In this document: positions 1 to 8,449 of the stretch, one piece after another
Numbering within the stretch: position 1 is the stretch's first letter
Layout: the number at the start of each line of letters is the position of its first letter
Assembly (NCBI GenBank): GCA_002724245.1
Contig: PBOG01000013.1
Span: forward strand, 1-38,421
Direction of reading: 5' to 3'
Origin: Planctomycetaceae bacterium
GTDB taxonomy: Bacteria; Planctomycetota; Planctomycetia; Pirellulales; Pirellulaceae
DNA: 38,421 nucleotides
The notes under the pieces: model-generated
Told to the model about the DNA's origin: nothing
Database searches by the model: none
What the model saw: the letters and a program-made list of their open reading frames with translations, nothing else
Translations under genes and position numbers: made by a program

Positions 1-1
1 G

Positions 2-937
2 TTTGCAACCATCGCGCAGGTAGTTCTCGGCGCCCTGTTGCTCGCCTGTCTGGCCACCTGGTTCCAGCTATTTCGGCGGCGCAAGCCGAACCAGCCCTTA
101 TTGCCTATGGCGCCGCGTCCGGCGGTGCCCTGGGGACTTTGCCACCTGCTGGCTGCGCTGGTCTTACTGACGCTGTTTGAGACGGTCGCCGTGCGTCTTG
201 TCAATCCAGACCGCCTGCCGGAAAACGAACCCCCTGCGGCCAATGCGATGCAAACGCCACCGCGGGATATATCGGCCACACTGGCACCCGCGGATTTATG
301 GGCCACGGCTGGCGCGCGGCTGGGGATGCTGGCAACTTCAATCCTGTTGATTGTCGTCTCGGTCCGCCCCACGCTTGCCGATTTGGGTATACGCGGTTCC
401 CAGCTACTGGCTGATCTGCGTCTGGGATGCCACGGCTTCCTGATGTTTGGGCCACCGGCATACGCGATTCAGATGTTCTTGACCGTCTGGAGTCCTGAAT
501 CACATCCCATCATCGAGTCACTACGCGCCGCGCCAGACACGCGGTTAATGATTGCCAGTCTGGCCAGCGCTGTGGTGGCGGCACCTCTGCAGGAAGAATT
601 CCTCTGGCGTTTACTGTTTCAAGGATGGCTGGAAAAACTTGCTCGCGCCACCTCAGAACCGATGGAATTGATGTTCGGTCGCAGCCGGACATCAAGTGCA
701 GACTCGGCCGATCAAGCGGTTGTCACCTGGCCAATCCTGGTCAGCAGTTTCCTGTTTGCACTGCTGCACCTCAACCATGGACCAGCTGCCGTGGCCCTGT
801 TCTTTTTCGCCGTTGGACTGGGCTGGGTCTACCACCGTACCCATCGGATTGTGCCCTGCATTACAGCCCACCTGCTCTTGAACGGCTGTTCCCTGGCCCT
901 GCTGTTTCTGGAAATCCGCTTCGATCAAACTCTGTGA
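2..937 (+). CDS. CPBP family intramembrane metalloprotease (5' end outside the window)
   Basis: The frame is open from the first bases of the window, so the true start lies upstream; 311 residues are visible. This is a polytopic membrane protein of the CPBP (CAAX protease / bacteriocin-processing, Abi) family. The three family motifs appear in order: an EExxxR motif (QEEFLWRLLFQ, about two thirds along), a FxxxH motif (FLFALLHLNHG) and a final HxxxN-type motif (HLLLNGCSLALLF). These carry the glutamate and histidines that form the intramembrane metal site. Hydrophobic segments alternate with a Pro-rich exposed stretch near the N-terminus (after FRRRK). Substrate unknown; members process prenylated or secreted peptides, or act in stress and immunity roles. 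Family assignment is firm, function is not. Confidence 0.85.
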   Translation, partial: FATIAQVVLGALLLACLATWFQLFRRRKPNQPLLPMAPRPAVPWGLCHLLAALVLLTLFETVAVRLVNPDRLPENEPPAANAMQTPPRDISATLAPADLWATAGARLGMLATSILLIVVSVRPTLADLGIRGSQLLADLRLGCHGFLMFGPPAYAIQMFLTVWSPESHPIIESLRAAPDTRLMIASLASAVVAAPLQEEFLWRLLFQGWLEKLARATSEPMELMFGRSRTSSADSADQAVVTWPILVSSFLFALLHLNHGPAAVALFFFAVGLGWVYHRTHRIVPCITAHLLLNGCSLALLFLEIRFDQTL

Positions 938-990
938 TCGAAATCCCGACAGGCCACCATCGCGCCACTGTCGTTGACCACACGCCCTTC

Positions 991-1030
991 TATAATGCAC
1001 CCTGCAGGGATTGCGCGGGAGCAATCCTGC
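991..1030 (+). promoter_or_regulatory. -10 box and leader hairpin upstream of the first Gfo/Idh/MocA gene
   Basis: A perfect TATAAT lies at 991-996; the -35 position (about 968) matches consensus poorly. Just downstream is a stem of GGATTGC (1008-1014) and GCAATCC (1021-1027) around a 6-nt loop GCGGGA, extendable by three more pairs (1004-1006 with 1028-1030) across a bulged G at 1007. The hairpin ends 13 nt before the Shine-Dalgarno GGAG (1044-1047) of the gene starting at 1055. A translational or mRNA-stability role is inference. Confidence 0.4.
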
Positions 1031-1054
1031 TATCGCCTGGATTGGAGAAAAGGT

Positions 1055-2122
1055 ATGGCCATCGGAGTCGGAATCGTCGGGTGCGGGATGATCTCTAATT
1101 TTCACGCCCGGGCATTTGAAGAAATTCGCGGCGCGCGCGTGGTCGCATGTTTTGACATGGTGGCACCCGCAGCCGATGCCTTTGCCGAGCGAGCTGGTTG
1201 CACCGCGTATCACAAACTGAATGACCTGCTGGCCGATCCGGCTGTCGACGTAGTCACGATTTGCACCCCCAGCGGCGCACACGCCGACCCCGCCGTGGCC
1301 GCCGCCAAAGCGGGTAAACACGTGATTGTCGAAAAGCCGCTGGAAGTAACACTCAAACGGTGCGATCGCATCATCCAGGCCTGTGAAGCTGCCGGGGTCA
1401 CCCTTTCGACCATTTTTCCATCACGTTTTCATGAATCCTCACAGTTAATCAAAAAGGCTATCGACAAGGGGCGTTTTGGACGGCTGACGATGGGTGACGC
1501 TTACGTCAAGTGGTTCCGCACGCAGGAGTACTATGACAGCGGCGCCTGGCGTGGTACGTGGAAACTCGATGGGGGTGGCGCGCTAATGAACCAGGCGATC
1601 CACAGCGTTGACTTGCTGACCTGGCTGATGGGTCCGGTCGAACAGGTATCGGCCTACGCAGCGACACTGACACACCAGCGCATCGAAGTGGAGGATGTGG
1701 CCACCGCCACACTCCGATTTGCCAACGGGGCGCTGGGTGTGATCGAAGCCACCACTGCCGCCTATCCAGGTGCACTCAAGAAGATTGAAATCCACGGGTC
1801 CGAGGGATCCGCAGCACTCGAGGAAGAAGATATCAAGACGTGGGAGTTTGCCCGCGCCACACGTGGTGATCAGGCGCTGCGCGAGCGGATGACGGGTCAA
1901 ACGGCCAGTGGTGGTGGCGCCACCGATCCGGCCGCGATCGGGCACCACGGGCATACGAAACAATTCAAGGATGTGTTGCAGGCCATCAAGAAAGGAAGAA
2001 CGCCGCTGATCGATGGCTACGAGGGCCGCCGATCGGTGGAGATTATCCTGGCGATTTATGCCTCCGCCCAGCGTGGGCGCCCTGTCGATTTACCCCTGCG
2101 CCGCGACCCGGTCTTGAAGTAG
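1055..2122 (+). CDS. Gfo/Idh/MocA family NAD(P)-dependent oxidoreductase
   Basis: 355 residues. The ATG at 1055 is chosen because it follows GGAGAAAAGG at good spacing and puts the Rossmann motif at the very N-terminus. The N-terminal NAD(P)-binding fold has GIVGCGMISNFHA (GxGxxx); the conserved EKP motif (VEKPLE) comes about residue 93, and the C-terminal dimerisation/substrate domain has GGGALMNQAIHSVDLLTW with the conserved histidine. No export signal is visible, so it should be cytoplasmic, unlike its relative at 5686-6999. Members oxidise or epimerise sugars, inositols or related polyols; the substrate cannot be named from sequence. It appears monocistronic, with a -10 box and a leader hairpin just upstream. 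Confidence 0.9.
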   Translation: MAIGVGIVGCGMISNFHARAFEEIRGARVVACFDMVAPAADAFAERAGCTAYHKLNDLLADPAVDVVTICTPSGAHADPAVAAAKAGKHVIVEKPLEVTLKRCDRIIQACEAAGVTLSTIFPSRFHESSQLIKKAIDKGRFGRLTMGDAYVKWFRTQEYYDSGAWRGTWKLDGGGALMNQAIHSVDLLTWLMGPVEQVSAYAATLTHQRIEVEDVATATLRFANGALGVIEATTAAYPGALKKIEIHGSEGSAALEEEDIKTWEFARATRGDQALRERMTGQTASGGGATDPAAIGHHGHTKQFKDVLQAIKKGRTPLIDGYEGRRSVEIILAIYASAQRGRPVDLPLRRDPVLK

Positions 2123-2396
2123 AACCTGCGTCAGCTGGTCGGCAACCTCATCCGTAACTCTGGACACGAGCAACGATGTGAACTCCATCGGTGCTGATAA
2201 CACAATCCCGATCCTGTTGGCGTCACCAAGATCAGCTCACTGGGTATCGAATAACAACGCCTCAAGGAGGGGGGAGCGTGTCGTATTGAATCCCGAGAAC
2301 AACCTGACCACTGGAGTACGGGTCGTTCCCGAGTCTGGTGGAACATCGGTCAACCAACCGCGCTCCAGGGCGTCCGGGTAGAGCATCTGATCAACT

Positions 2397-2960
2397 ATGG
2401 GAAATACCAAAGCGCACGATCCGGTTCTGCTTGTGATGGCTGTTTTCAGCCGCTATGGGCAGAGTATTGACTGGGCCCGTCAGCAAGCGGAGCGCGCCTG
2501 GGGACCCCTTGCCCTGGAGAGCCCTCGCTGGGAGTTCACCCAGACTGATTTCTACGAAGCCGAAATGGGCACGGGGCTCGTCAAGATGCTGCTGGCCTTC
2601 GAACGTTTGATCGACCCGCAGCAACTGGCGGATATCAAGTTACAGTCGAATCAATGGGAAACCACCTACCAGCAAACCTGCCAGTTGCCGGAAATCCGTC
2701 CGCTCAATCTGGATCCCGGTTACGTCAGCGAAGCCAAGCTGGTCCTGGCAACCACCAAGGACCGCGACCATCGACTCTACTTGCAGCGCGGTATCTACGC
2801 AGAAGTGACGCTGCATTACTACCGCCGCAAATGGACGCCGCGGGAATGGACCTATCCTGACTATCGGTCTGAAGAGTACCACTTGTTTCTCGACAATTGC
2901 CGGGACTATTTGCGACAGCGGCTGCGAAACTCACGGACGAATCAAGATACACAAGCTTGA
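2397..2960 (+). CDS. DUF4416 family protein
   Basis: 187 residues. Recognised as DUF4416, a small family of unknown function found in planctomycetes and some other bacteria. Visible family-like features are the start DPVLLVMAVFSRY, a central FYEAEMG segment and conserved LDPGYVSEAKLVLATTKDRDHRLYL, followed by GIYAEVTLHYYRRKW and a C-terminal YHLFLDNCRDYLRQRL. No signal peptide or membrane segment, so probably cytoplasmic. The 274 bp before it (2123-2396) hold no convincing gene; a curious minus-strand frame there is described among the findings. No clear Shine-Dalgarno precedes the ATG. Confidence 0.8.
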   Translation: MGNTKAHDPVLLVMAVFSRYGQSIDWARQQAERAWGPLALESPRWEFTQTDFYEAEMGTGLVKMLLAFERLIDPQQLADIKLQSNQWETTYQQTCQLPEIRPLNLDPGYVSEAKLVLATTKDRDHRLYLQRGIYAEVTLHYYRRKWTPREWTYPDYRSEEYHLFLDNCRDYLRQRLRNSRTNQDTQA

Positions 2961-3167
2961 GCAAAACCCTCCCAGTACTGACTGTTGTTAGCAACCGGCG
3001 TGGTATGGGTTACCGGCGAGGATGGATCCGACCCTATTCTGCATCGCCCCGGAAACTCCCTCCAGTCGTGGGCCATGCCCGGTCGATGGAACAACCGAGG
3101 CCCCCATTTCTGCACATTCGCTGAACGTTGCGCTGAACGTTGCCGGACCTCCAAACGTACTCAAGTC

Positions 3168-4292
3168 ATGACGCTACAACAGACAATCTGGTTTCTCCTG
3201 ACCACACTGATCCCCAGTTGCCTGATTGCCTGGGGAAGCGCGTTTATCATTCGCCGCCGGGCGGCCAGCTGGGGACTGCTCGATCATCCGGCGGAACGCA
3301 AAGTGCACTCGAAAGTAACGCCGCTGGGCGGCGGTCTGGCGGTGTGGCTTGGCGTTCTTTCGCCATTTGTAATCGGGTCCGTATTGCTTTGGGTGGCTTC
3401 CGAGGAGAGTGGCTGGATTCCCTCATTCGCGCAGCCCCATTTGGCTGGGCTGAAAGATCAGTTAACGGGTCTTTGGATGCTGCTTGGCGCCGGCACCATC
3501 TTAATGGTGCTGGGATTAGTCGATGACTTGCGCAACATCAGCTGGCAATCGCGGATCGTGGTTCAGCTCCTGGTCGCGAGCACCTGCGTGATTTGGCAAG
3601 ATTGGCGTCTCACGCTGTTTCTGGAATGGCAACCGATTACCTGGTTTCTTTCGGTGCTTTGGATTGTCGGTCTGGTCAACTCGTTCAACATGCTCGACAA
3701 CATGGACGGGCTGTCTGGTGGCGTCGCAGCCATCGCCGGATCCACGCTGGCCGCCGTCTTGTTGTTAAACCCAGACCCGGCAACCCAACAACCACAGATG
3801 TTTGTCGCGGGGGTGCTGTTGGTACTGGTGGGAGGCTTGCTTGGGTTCCTCTGGCACAACCGCCCGCCCGCCCGTATTTTCCTGGGGGATGCAGGTAGTT
3901 ATTTCGTGGGATTCTGTATCGCATCCTGCACATTATTGGCGACCTTTACGAGTTATCGTGGTCCCCAGCCTCACGCCGTATTGGCTCCCCTGTGTGTGCT
4001 GGCGGTACCGATCTACGACACCGTTACCGTGATTTGGATTCGCCTGCGGCAGGGCAACAGTCCCTTCCAGGCCGACAAGAATCATTTTTCACACCGCCTG
4101 GTTGAACTCGGCTTTTCTCGCTCACAGGCGGTGCTGACCATTTATCTGACAACCCTCTGTTGCGGGTTCGCCGCGCTTCTACTCCACCGGGTCGATGCAA
4201 TCGGAGCTCTGTTGATTGTCTTACTTGTCGTCTGCGTGCTGGCACTGGTAGCGCTCATCGAATCCACGGCGCGGCGGCAATTGCGTCAATAA
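3168..4292 (+). CDS. WecA/TagO/MraY-like undecaprenyl-phosphate sugar-1-phosphate transferase
   Basis: 374 residues; the ATG at 3168 is chosen because the first membrane helix follows directly, and the upstream in-frame extension is not protein-like. Polytopic inner-membrane enzyme of glycosyltransferase family 4. Motifs in order: HPAERKVHSKVTPLGGG (about 40-56), the Mg-binding VDD (118-120), NSFNMLDNMDGLSGG (171-185), IFLGDAGSYFVGF (237-249) and the cytoplasmic KNHFSHRL loop (304-311), the HxxHR-type motif typical of WecA/TagO rather than MraY. Such enzymes transfer a UDP-HexNAc phosphosugar to undecaprenyl phosphate as the first step of O-antigen, exopolysaccharide or teichoic-acid-like polymer synthesis. 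No glycan cluster surrounds it here, so the polymer is unknown. An 11-nt tandem duplication lies just upstream (3121-3142). Confidence 0.9.
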   Translation: MTLQQTIWFLLTTLIPSCLIAWGSAFIIRRRAASWGLLDHPAERKVHSKVTPLGGGLAVWLGVLSPFVIGSVLLWVASEESGWIPSFAQPHLAGLKDQLTGLWMLLGAGTILMVLGLVDDLRNISWQSRIVVQLLVASTCVIWQDWRLTLFLEWQPITWFLSVLWIVGLVNSFNMLDNMDGLSGGVAAIAGSTLAAVLLLNPDPATQQPQMFVAGVLLVLVGGLLGFLWHNRPPARIFLGDAGSYFVGFCIASCTLLATFTSYRGPQPHAVLAPLCVLAVPIYDTVTVIWIRLRQGNSPFQADKNHFSHRLVELGFSRSQAVLTIYLTTLCCGFAALLLHRVDAIGALLIVLLVVCVLALVALIESTARRQLRQ

Positions 4293-4322
4293 CCCAGTCG
4301 CTTCAAGGGACTCGCGCTATAA

Positions 4323-4341
4323 CCAGTTTGCGAAAAACTGG
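4323..4341 (+). terminator. Hairpin after the sugar-phosphate transferase gene
   Basis: A perfect 7-bp stem, CCAGTTT (4323-4329) with AAACTGG (4335-4341), closes a GCGAA loop 30 nt after the stop codon at 4292. No T-tract follows, so intrinsic termination is possible but weak; it may instead protect the 3' end. Confidence 0.4.
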
Positions 4342-4493
4342 CTCCTGCCTGGCTACGGCTCGGCTGCCCACGTTTCTCCCGTTGTGGGGTGTTCGCCGCG
4401 GCCATTTCTGGTAGACAATCCAGACGCTGCTGTAGACCGTAACGACAACGCGGTTCGATCCTTCCCGTTCTTCTCAGCGAGAGGTGCTCCTCC

Positions 4494-5615
4494 ATGCGGA
4501 TCTTTGCTTTCAGCTTGCTGGCAGTCGCAATCGGTTGCGGCACTGTGGAAGACAACGCCGTTTCAGACCAGACCCCGCCCTCGGAGGCCACCGGCCCCTC
4601 CAGCGCGCCTGCACCACCGTCGCCCAAAGATGAACCACAGGCCCTCGATCTGCTGAAACAACATGCGTTGAAACTCAAATCCGACAAACAGGGACTGGTA
4701 ATCGAAGTCGACTTTCGAGACCAGCCCTTCGATGCGGCAACCCTGGACGCGCTCACTGGATTGCCAAAGCTGCGCAGCCTGCGATTGGCTGGTATTGAAC
4801 TCTCAGATGATGATCTGGCCAAGATTGGCGCGCTGGATACACTGCGTGACCTCGATCTGCGCAATTGCCCAATTGGCAATGCGGGGTTAAGCCATCTCGA
4901 GGCACTCAGCAACTTGCGCGCCCTGCGGTTATCGGGGAAAAGTGGGGCCACGCTGGTGGATGACGAGGGAATGGCATCGATTGGCAAACTCGCAGGACTG
5001 AAGGCGCTGTTGCTCGATTTCCTGTTTGTCAGCGAAGACGGTTTGAAACAGCTCGCGGGACTGACGAATCTGGAGGAAATCTATTTGGCCGGAACACTTG
5101 TCGGCGATGACGCCATCCCGGTTCTCAATCAATTCACCAAACTCAAGAAGCTGCGGCTCTCGCAGACCCAGGTTTCCAGCCAAGGGATGGCGGGACTGCA
5201 GGAAATGGTTCACCTGCAAGAACTGGATCTGAGCGAGAACAGCCTGATCTTCGATGCGGGACTGTCTCATCTGTCCGCAATGAAACAGCTCACCAAATTG
5301 AATCTCTGGAGGGTACAAGTGACGGACGCCGGAGTCCAGGAACTCGCCGGTCTGACCAACCTCCGCTGGCTGAATCTCGACAACACGCAACTTAGCGACG
5401 GGGGTCTGCCGGCGCTGCAGGGACTTGTCCAGCTCGAATTCCTGCACTTGGGTTCAACTGCGATTACCGACGCCGGCCTGGGCAATTTGGAATCGCTCCA
5501 GGCGCTCAAAGAACTCAAGGTGACCCGCACCAACGTCACCGACAACGGCGTCGCCGCTCTGCAGCAGAAACTGCCGCAGAGCGCGATCCAGTTGAAATAC
5601 ATCGAGGGTCAATAA
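4494..5615 (+). CDS. Leucine-rich-repeat lipoprotein
   Basis: 373 residues. The N-terminus is a lipoprotein signal peptide ending in AVAIGC, with the lipidated Cys at about residue 15, followed by a Pro/Ser/Ala-rich linker (about 20-47). The rest is a run of roughly ten leucine-rich repeats of about 24 residues with the pattern LxxLxxLxLxxTxLxDxGLxxL, for example LTNLRWLNLDNTQLSDGG. This is the RNase-inhibitor-like repeat type common in planctomycete proteins. It probably sits on a membrane facing the periplasm and binds protein partners; no catalytic domain is present. The start follows GAGAGG at good spacing. Function beyond binding is unknown. Confidence 0.85.
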   Translation: MRIFAFSLLAVAIGCGTVEDNAVSDQTPPSEATGPSSAPAPPSPKDEPQALDLLKQHALKLKSDKQGLVIEVDFRDQPFDAATLDALTGLPKLRSLRLAGIELSDDDLAKIGALDTLRDLDLRNCPIGNAGLSHLEALSNLRALRLSGKSGATLVDDEGMASIGKLAGLKALLLDFLFVSEDGLKQLAGLTNLEEIYLAGTLVGDDAIPVLNQFTKLKKLRLSQTQVSSQGMAGLQEMVHLQELDLSENSLIFDAGLSHLSAMKQLTKLNLWRVQVTDAGVQELAGLTNLRWLNLDNTQLSDGGLPALQGLVQLEFLHLGSTAITDAGLGNLESLQALKELKVTRTNVTDNGVAALQQKLPQSAIQLKYIEGQ

Positions 5616-5661
5616 CGAGCGCAGCAAGATTCAGGCCACTCAAATCAAGGCACGAATCAAA

Positions 5662-5700
5662 TGGGAAGTCGATCGCTGATGCAAATCAGACGACTTCCCA
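5662..5700. terminator. Shared hairpin between convergent genes, overlapping a stop codon
   Basis: An outer 10-bp perfect stem, TGGGAAGTCG (5662-5671) with CGACTTCCCA (5691-5700), encloses an inner CTGAT-GCAA-ATCAG hairpin (5676-5689). It lies between the LRR gene ending at 5615 and the oppositely oriented gene ending at 5686, and the TGA of the latter (5688-5686) is inside the inner stem. As an inverted repeat it could form in both transcripts. It lacks a T-tract. Confidence 0.5.
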
Positions 5701-6999
5701 TCCCTTGCGGTACTCCTTGCGGATGTACTGGTCAGCCGCTTCGCAATCGATGGCACGCAAATTCTTGGCGTCCCAGGAAAGCGTCTTGCCGGTGCGATAC
5801 GCCACATTCCCCAGCAAGACCGATTCCGTCAACGCGCCCGAATAGTCAAAATTGCACGTTGTCGGTGAGCCATCGCGACAGGCTTTGAGCCACTCGGCAT
5901 GATGGCCGATCGAACGCGCGATCGACGGTTTGGGAGTCTGGTAACCCTTGAATTTGTCCTGGGGATAGAGCCGGTAGCGGCTGTAATCCGCGAACATCTG
6001 ACCTTCGGTGCCCACGAACATAACACCACTTCCCGGCACGCGGTGCCCGGCCACGGTCTTTGGAATTTGACTTCCGTCATACCAGGTGAGCTTGACTGGG
6101 GGCATGCCTTCCCGCGCGGGAAATTGATAATGCACTGTCAAACCAAGCGGACATGTTTCTGGATGCACGCTCGGTCCCATTGCGCTGCATTCTGTCGGGT
6201 GGCGAAGTTTCAATGCCCAGAACGGCAAGTCCATATAATGGCAGGCCATATCACCGAGCGTACCCTGGCCAAAATCCCACCAGCGTCGCCACTGCGCGGG
6301 GTGGTAACGTCCGGCCGCGTAGGAACGCTCCGGTGCCGGCCCTAACCAGAGATCCCAACTCAGTGTCTGGGGGGGTTTTTGACCGTCTTTAGGGCGTTCT
6401 CCACCACCCCAGCCTTTGCCCACCCAAACATGTGCTTCGGTCACGTCGCCGATGGCTCCCGATTGGATAATCTCAACGACGCGCCGGTAGTTCTCACCGG
6501 CATGAATCTGAGTCCCAAGCTGAGTCGCTACTCCGTGTTTCTGGGCAGCTTCGGCAATGATTCGTGCTTCGTGAACAGAGTGCGTCAGCGGCTTTTCACA
6601 GTAAACGTGCTTGCCCGCCCGAATGGCGCGAATTGTGGCGGGTGCGTGATTGTGATCAGCAATCGCCACTGTCACTGCGTCAATCTTATCTCCCTCCGCT
6701 GCGATTAACTCTCGGTAATCTGAATAGGTTCGCGCATTGGGAAAATCTTTCTTGGCCCGTGCCAAATAGTTTGCATCGATATCACAGACCGCAACAATAT
6801 TTTCACTTCCAATGTTGCCAATGCTGAACCGCGCCTGATTCGCAGTACCAATGCAGGCAATGTTCAGCTTTTCATTGGCCGATTTGGGGGCGGCGGTTGC
6901 GGACTGGCTCCAAACTCCACTCGACAAAACAGCGGCCCCTGTTGAGGTCGCTTTGACAAATTCGCGGCGCGTCGATTTTGATGGCCATTGATGGGACAT
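5686..6999 (-). CDS. Tat-exported Gfo/Idh/MocA family oxidoreductase
   Basis: 437 residues. The N-terminus carries a twin-arginine signal (STRREFVKATS, then a hydrophobic AAVLSSGVW stretch and an AxA-like cleavage region near SATAAPKS), so the protein is expected to fold with its cofactor and be exported by Tat. The Rossmann segment NIACIGTANQARFSIGNIG departs from the classic GxGxxG; CEKPLTHSVHEA gives the EKP motif, and GDMACHYMDLPFWALKLRHP belongs to the C-terminal domain. The length (about 440) is usual for planctomycete exported members, which are thought to act on sugars or polyols in polysaccharide breakdown; substrate unknown. It is convergent with the LRR gene and divergent from the PLP-enzyme gene at 7298. 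Confidence 0.9.
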   Translation of the reverse strand: MSHQWPSKSTRREFVKATSTGAAVLSSGVWSQSATAAPKSANEKLNIACIGTANQARFSIGNIGSENIVAVCDIDANYLARAKKDFPNARTYSDYRELIAAEGDKIDAVTVAIADHNHAPATIRAIRAGKHVYCEKPLTHSVHEARIIAEAAQKHGVATQLGTQIHAGENYRRVVEIIQSGAIGDVTEAHVWVGKGWGGGERPKDGQKPPQTLSWDLWLGPAPERSYAAGRYHPAQWRRWWDFGQGTLGDMACHYMDLPFWALKLRHPTECSAMGPSVHPETCPLGLTVHYQFPAREGMPPVKLTWYDGSQIPKTVAGHRVPGSGVMFVGTEGQMFADYSRYRLYPQDKFKGYQTPKPSIARSIGHHAEWLKACRDGSPTTCNFDYSGALTESVLLGNVAYRTGKTLSWDAKNLRAIDCEAADQYIRKEYRKGWEVV

Positions 7000-7190
7000 G
7001 ATCCACCCCTATTGGATTGAGAACAAAACGTCTACAGGCAGCGTTCCTGTGATCGATCGATCCGATTCAGATACCAGCCTTCGATCCTACACGAATCTGC
7101 CGGGGTTTTCACCACCCAATTCGGGCTGCTGGACGACTGCTCGGATTTACGACGATTTCTGCGGCGCAGAGAGATCATCTGCTGCGATCG

Positions 7191-7220
7191 TTGAATCCAG
7201 CGACCACAAAGCTATAGAAT
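7191..7220 (+). promoter_or_regulatory. Putative sigma-70-type promoter of the D-TA-like gene
   Basis: TTGAAT (7191-7196), an 18-bp spacer, then TAGAAT (7215-7220; 5 of 6 to TATAAT) lie about 78 bp before the ATG at 7298. The rest of the 298-bp divergent gap (7000-7297) shows only a GATC-rich patch (GATCGATCGATC, 7051-7062) and no gene. Confidence 0.4.
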
Positions 7221-7297
7221 TGGCACACCGCGTTACCACTGCAGGCAAGTTAAACCGCCTATCCTCCGCAACCCCATTTGCCCCCAATAAAACCGCC

Positions 7298-8413
7298 ATG
7301 AAATCGCAGTACCACATCGAAGATACCGCTCAAATCATCAGTCCCGCACTGGTGGTGTTTCGCGATCTCGTTGAAGAAAACTTACGCATGATGGTTGCGA
7401 TCGCCGGCGACGCTCAGCGACTTCGGCCCCACTGCAAAACCCATAAGATGCGCGAAGTCGTGCAAATGCAGCTGTCGCAGGGCATTGTCAAACATAAATG
7501 TGCCACCTTCGCGGAAGCCGAAATGCTGGCCACCACGGGCGTGCAGGATGTTTTCTTGGCCTACAATCTGGTCGGCCCGAATATCGCTCGCGCCGTCGAT
7601 TTCCGTCAACGCTTTCCCGGCGTAACTTTGTCAGTCACCGCAGATCATGCAGACCCTATTCAACAGCTGGGGCAAGCGATGGCCGCGGAGAAAATCACCA
7701 TCGAGGTGCTGCTCGACATCGATACGGGTCAACATCGCACCGGTTTACCTGTCGGCGATATGGCCAGGCAGCTCTATCAGCAAATCGCCCAGACCGACGG
7801 ACTGATCCCGGGAGGACTGCATGTTTACGATGGCCAGAATCATCAGGTCGACGTCGACGAGCGCCGCCAGGCAGTCCGCGTCTGTTGGGACAGCGTTGCC
7901 GCGTTTCGTGACGCATTGGTGGATTCGGGACACCCCGTTCCGCGCATCGTAGCAGGCGGCACAGGCTCCTTTCCACTCTTCGCAGAACTCTCTGACAATA
8001 CGATCGAATTGAGTCCCGGAACCTGTGTGTTTCATGACACGGGGTATGAAGAAAACTTTCCCGATCTCGATTTTCAACAGGCGGCCGTCGTGCTCACCCG
8101 AGTAGTCAGTCGACCCACAGCAAATCGAGTGACCTTTGATCTCGGTTACAAGGCGGTGGCCTCCGATCCACCCGCGGGCGGCCGACTCTCTTTTCCAGAA
8201 ATACCGGATGCGGTAGAGGTGCTGCAGAATGAAGAGCATCTGGTTATTGAGACTGCGGAAAGTGAGCGATTCACGCCAGGCTGCGTGCAGCTCACCATCC
8301 CGCGCCACATTTGTCCCACGTCAGCACTGCACAAACAGGCTTACGTGGTCTCAGGCGGCAAAATCGATGGCACCTGGACCGTGGCCGCGCGAGACCGCCA
8401 GTTGAACATCTAG
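7298..8413 (+). CDS. D-threonine aldolase / D-serine dehydratase-like PLP enzyme
   Basis: 371 residues, fold-type III PLP enzyme (alanine-racemase-like barrel plus a C-terminal beta domain). The N-terminal motif RLRPHCKTHK (41-50) holds the PLP lysine; KHKCATFAEAEML and GLHVYDGQNH follow. The C-terminal HxC pair (H337, C339 in PRHICPTS) corresponds to the divalent-metal ligands of the DSD1-type D-serine dehydratases, where D-threonine aldolases usually have HxD. Enzymes of this group split or dehydrate D-3-hydroxy amino acids; which reaction applies cannot be settled here. ATG 7298 is chosen because upstream in-frame sequence is not conserved-looking and a promoter lies between; no strong Shine-Dalgarno is seen. 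Cytoplasmic. Confidence 0.85.
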   Translation: MKSQYHIEDTAQIISPALVVFRDLVEENLRMMVAIAGDAQRLRPHCKTHKMREVVQMQLSQGIVKHKCATFAEAEMLATTGVQDVFLAYNLVGPNIARAVDFRQRFPGVTLSVTADHADPIQQLGQAMAAEKITIEVLLDIDTGQHRTGLPVGDMARQLYQQIAQTDGLIPGGLHVYDGQNHQVDVDERRQAVRVCWDSVAAFRDALVDSGHPVPRIVAGGTGSFPLFAELSDNTIELSPGTCVFHDTGYEENFPDLDFQQAAVVLTRVVSRPTANRVTFDLGYKAVASDPPAGGRLSFPEIPDAVEVLQNEEHLVIETAESERFTPGCVQLTIPRHICPTSALHKQAYVVSGGKIDGTWTVAARDRQLNI

Positions 8414-8449
8414 TCCAAGGCCTACGAACCAGGACCGCGACGGCTCGAT

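Noticed and set aside
2178-2381. A plus-strand 67-codon frame in the gap between the oxidoreductase and DUF4416 genes
   Set aside because: The translation is low in hydrophobic core residues, has no ribosome binding site and no recognisable family.
4445-4465. GGTTCGATCC, resembling the T-arm of a tRNA
   Set aside because: The flanking bases do not form a 5-bp T-stem, and no acceptor or anticodon arm can be drawn.
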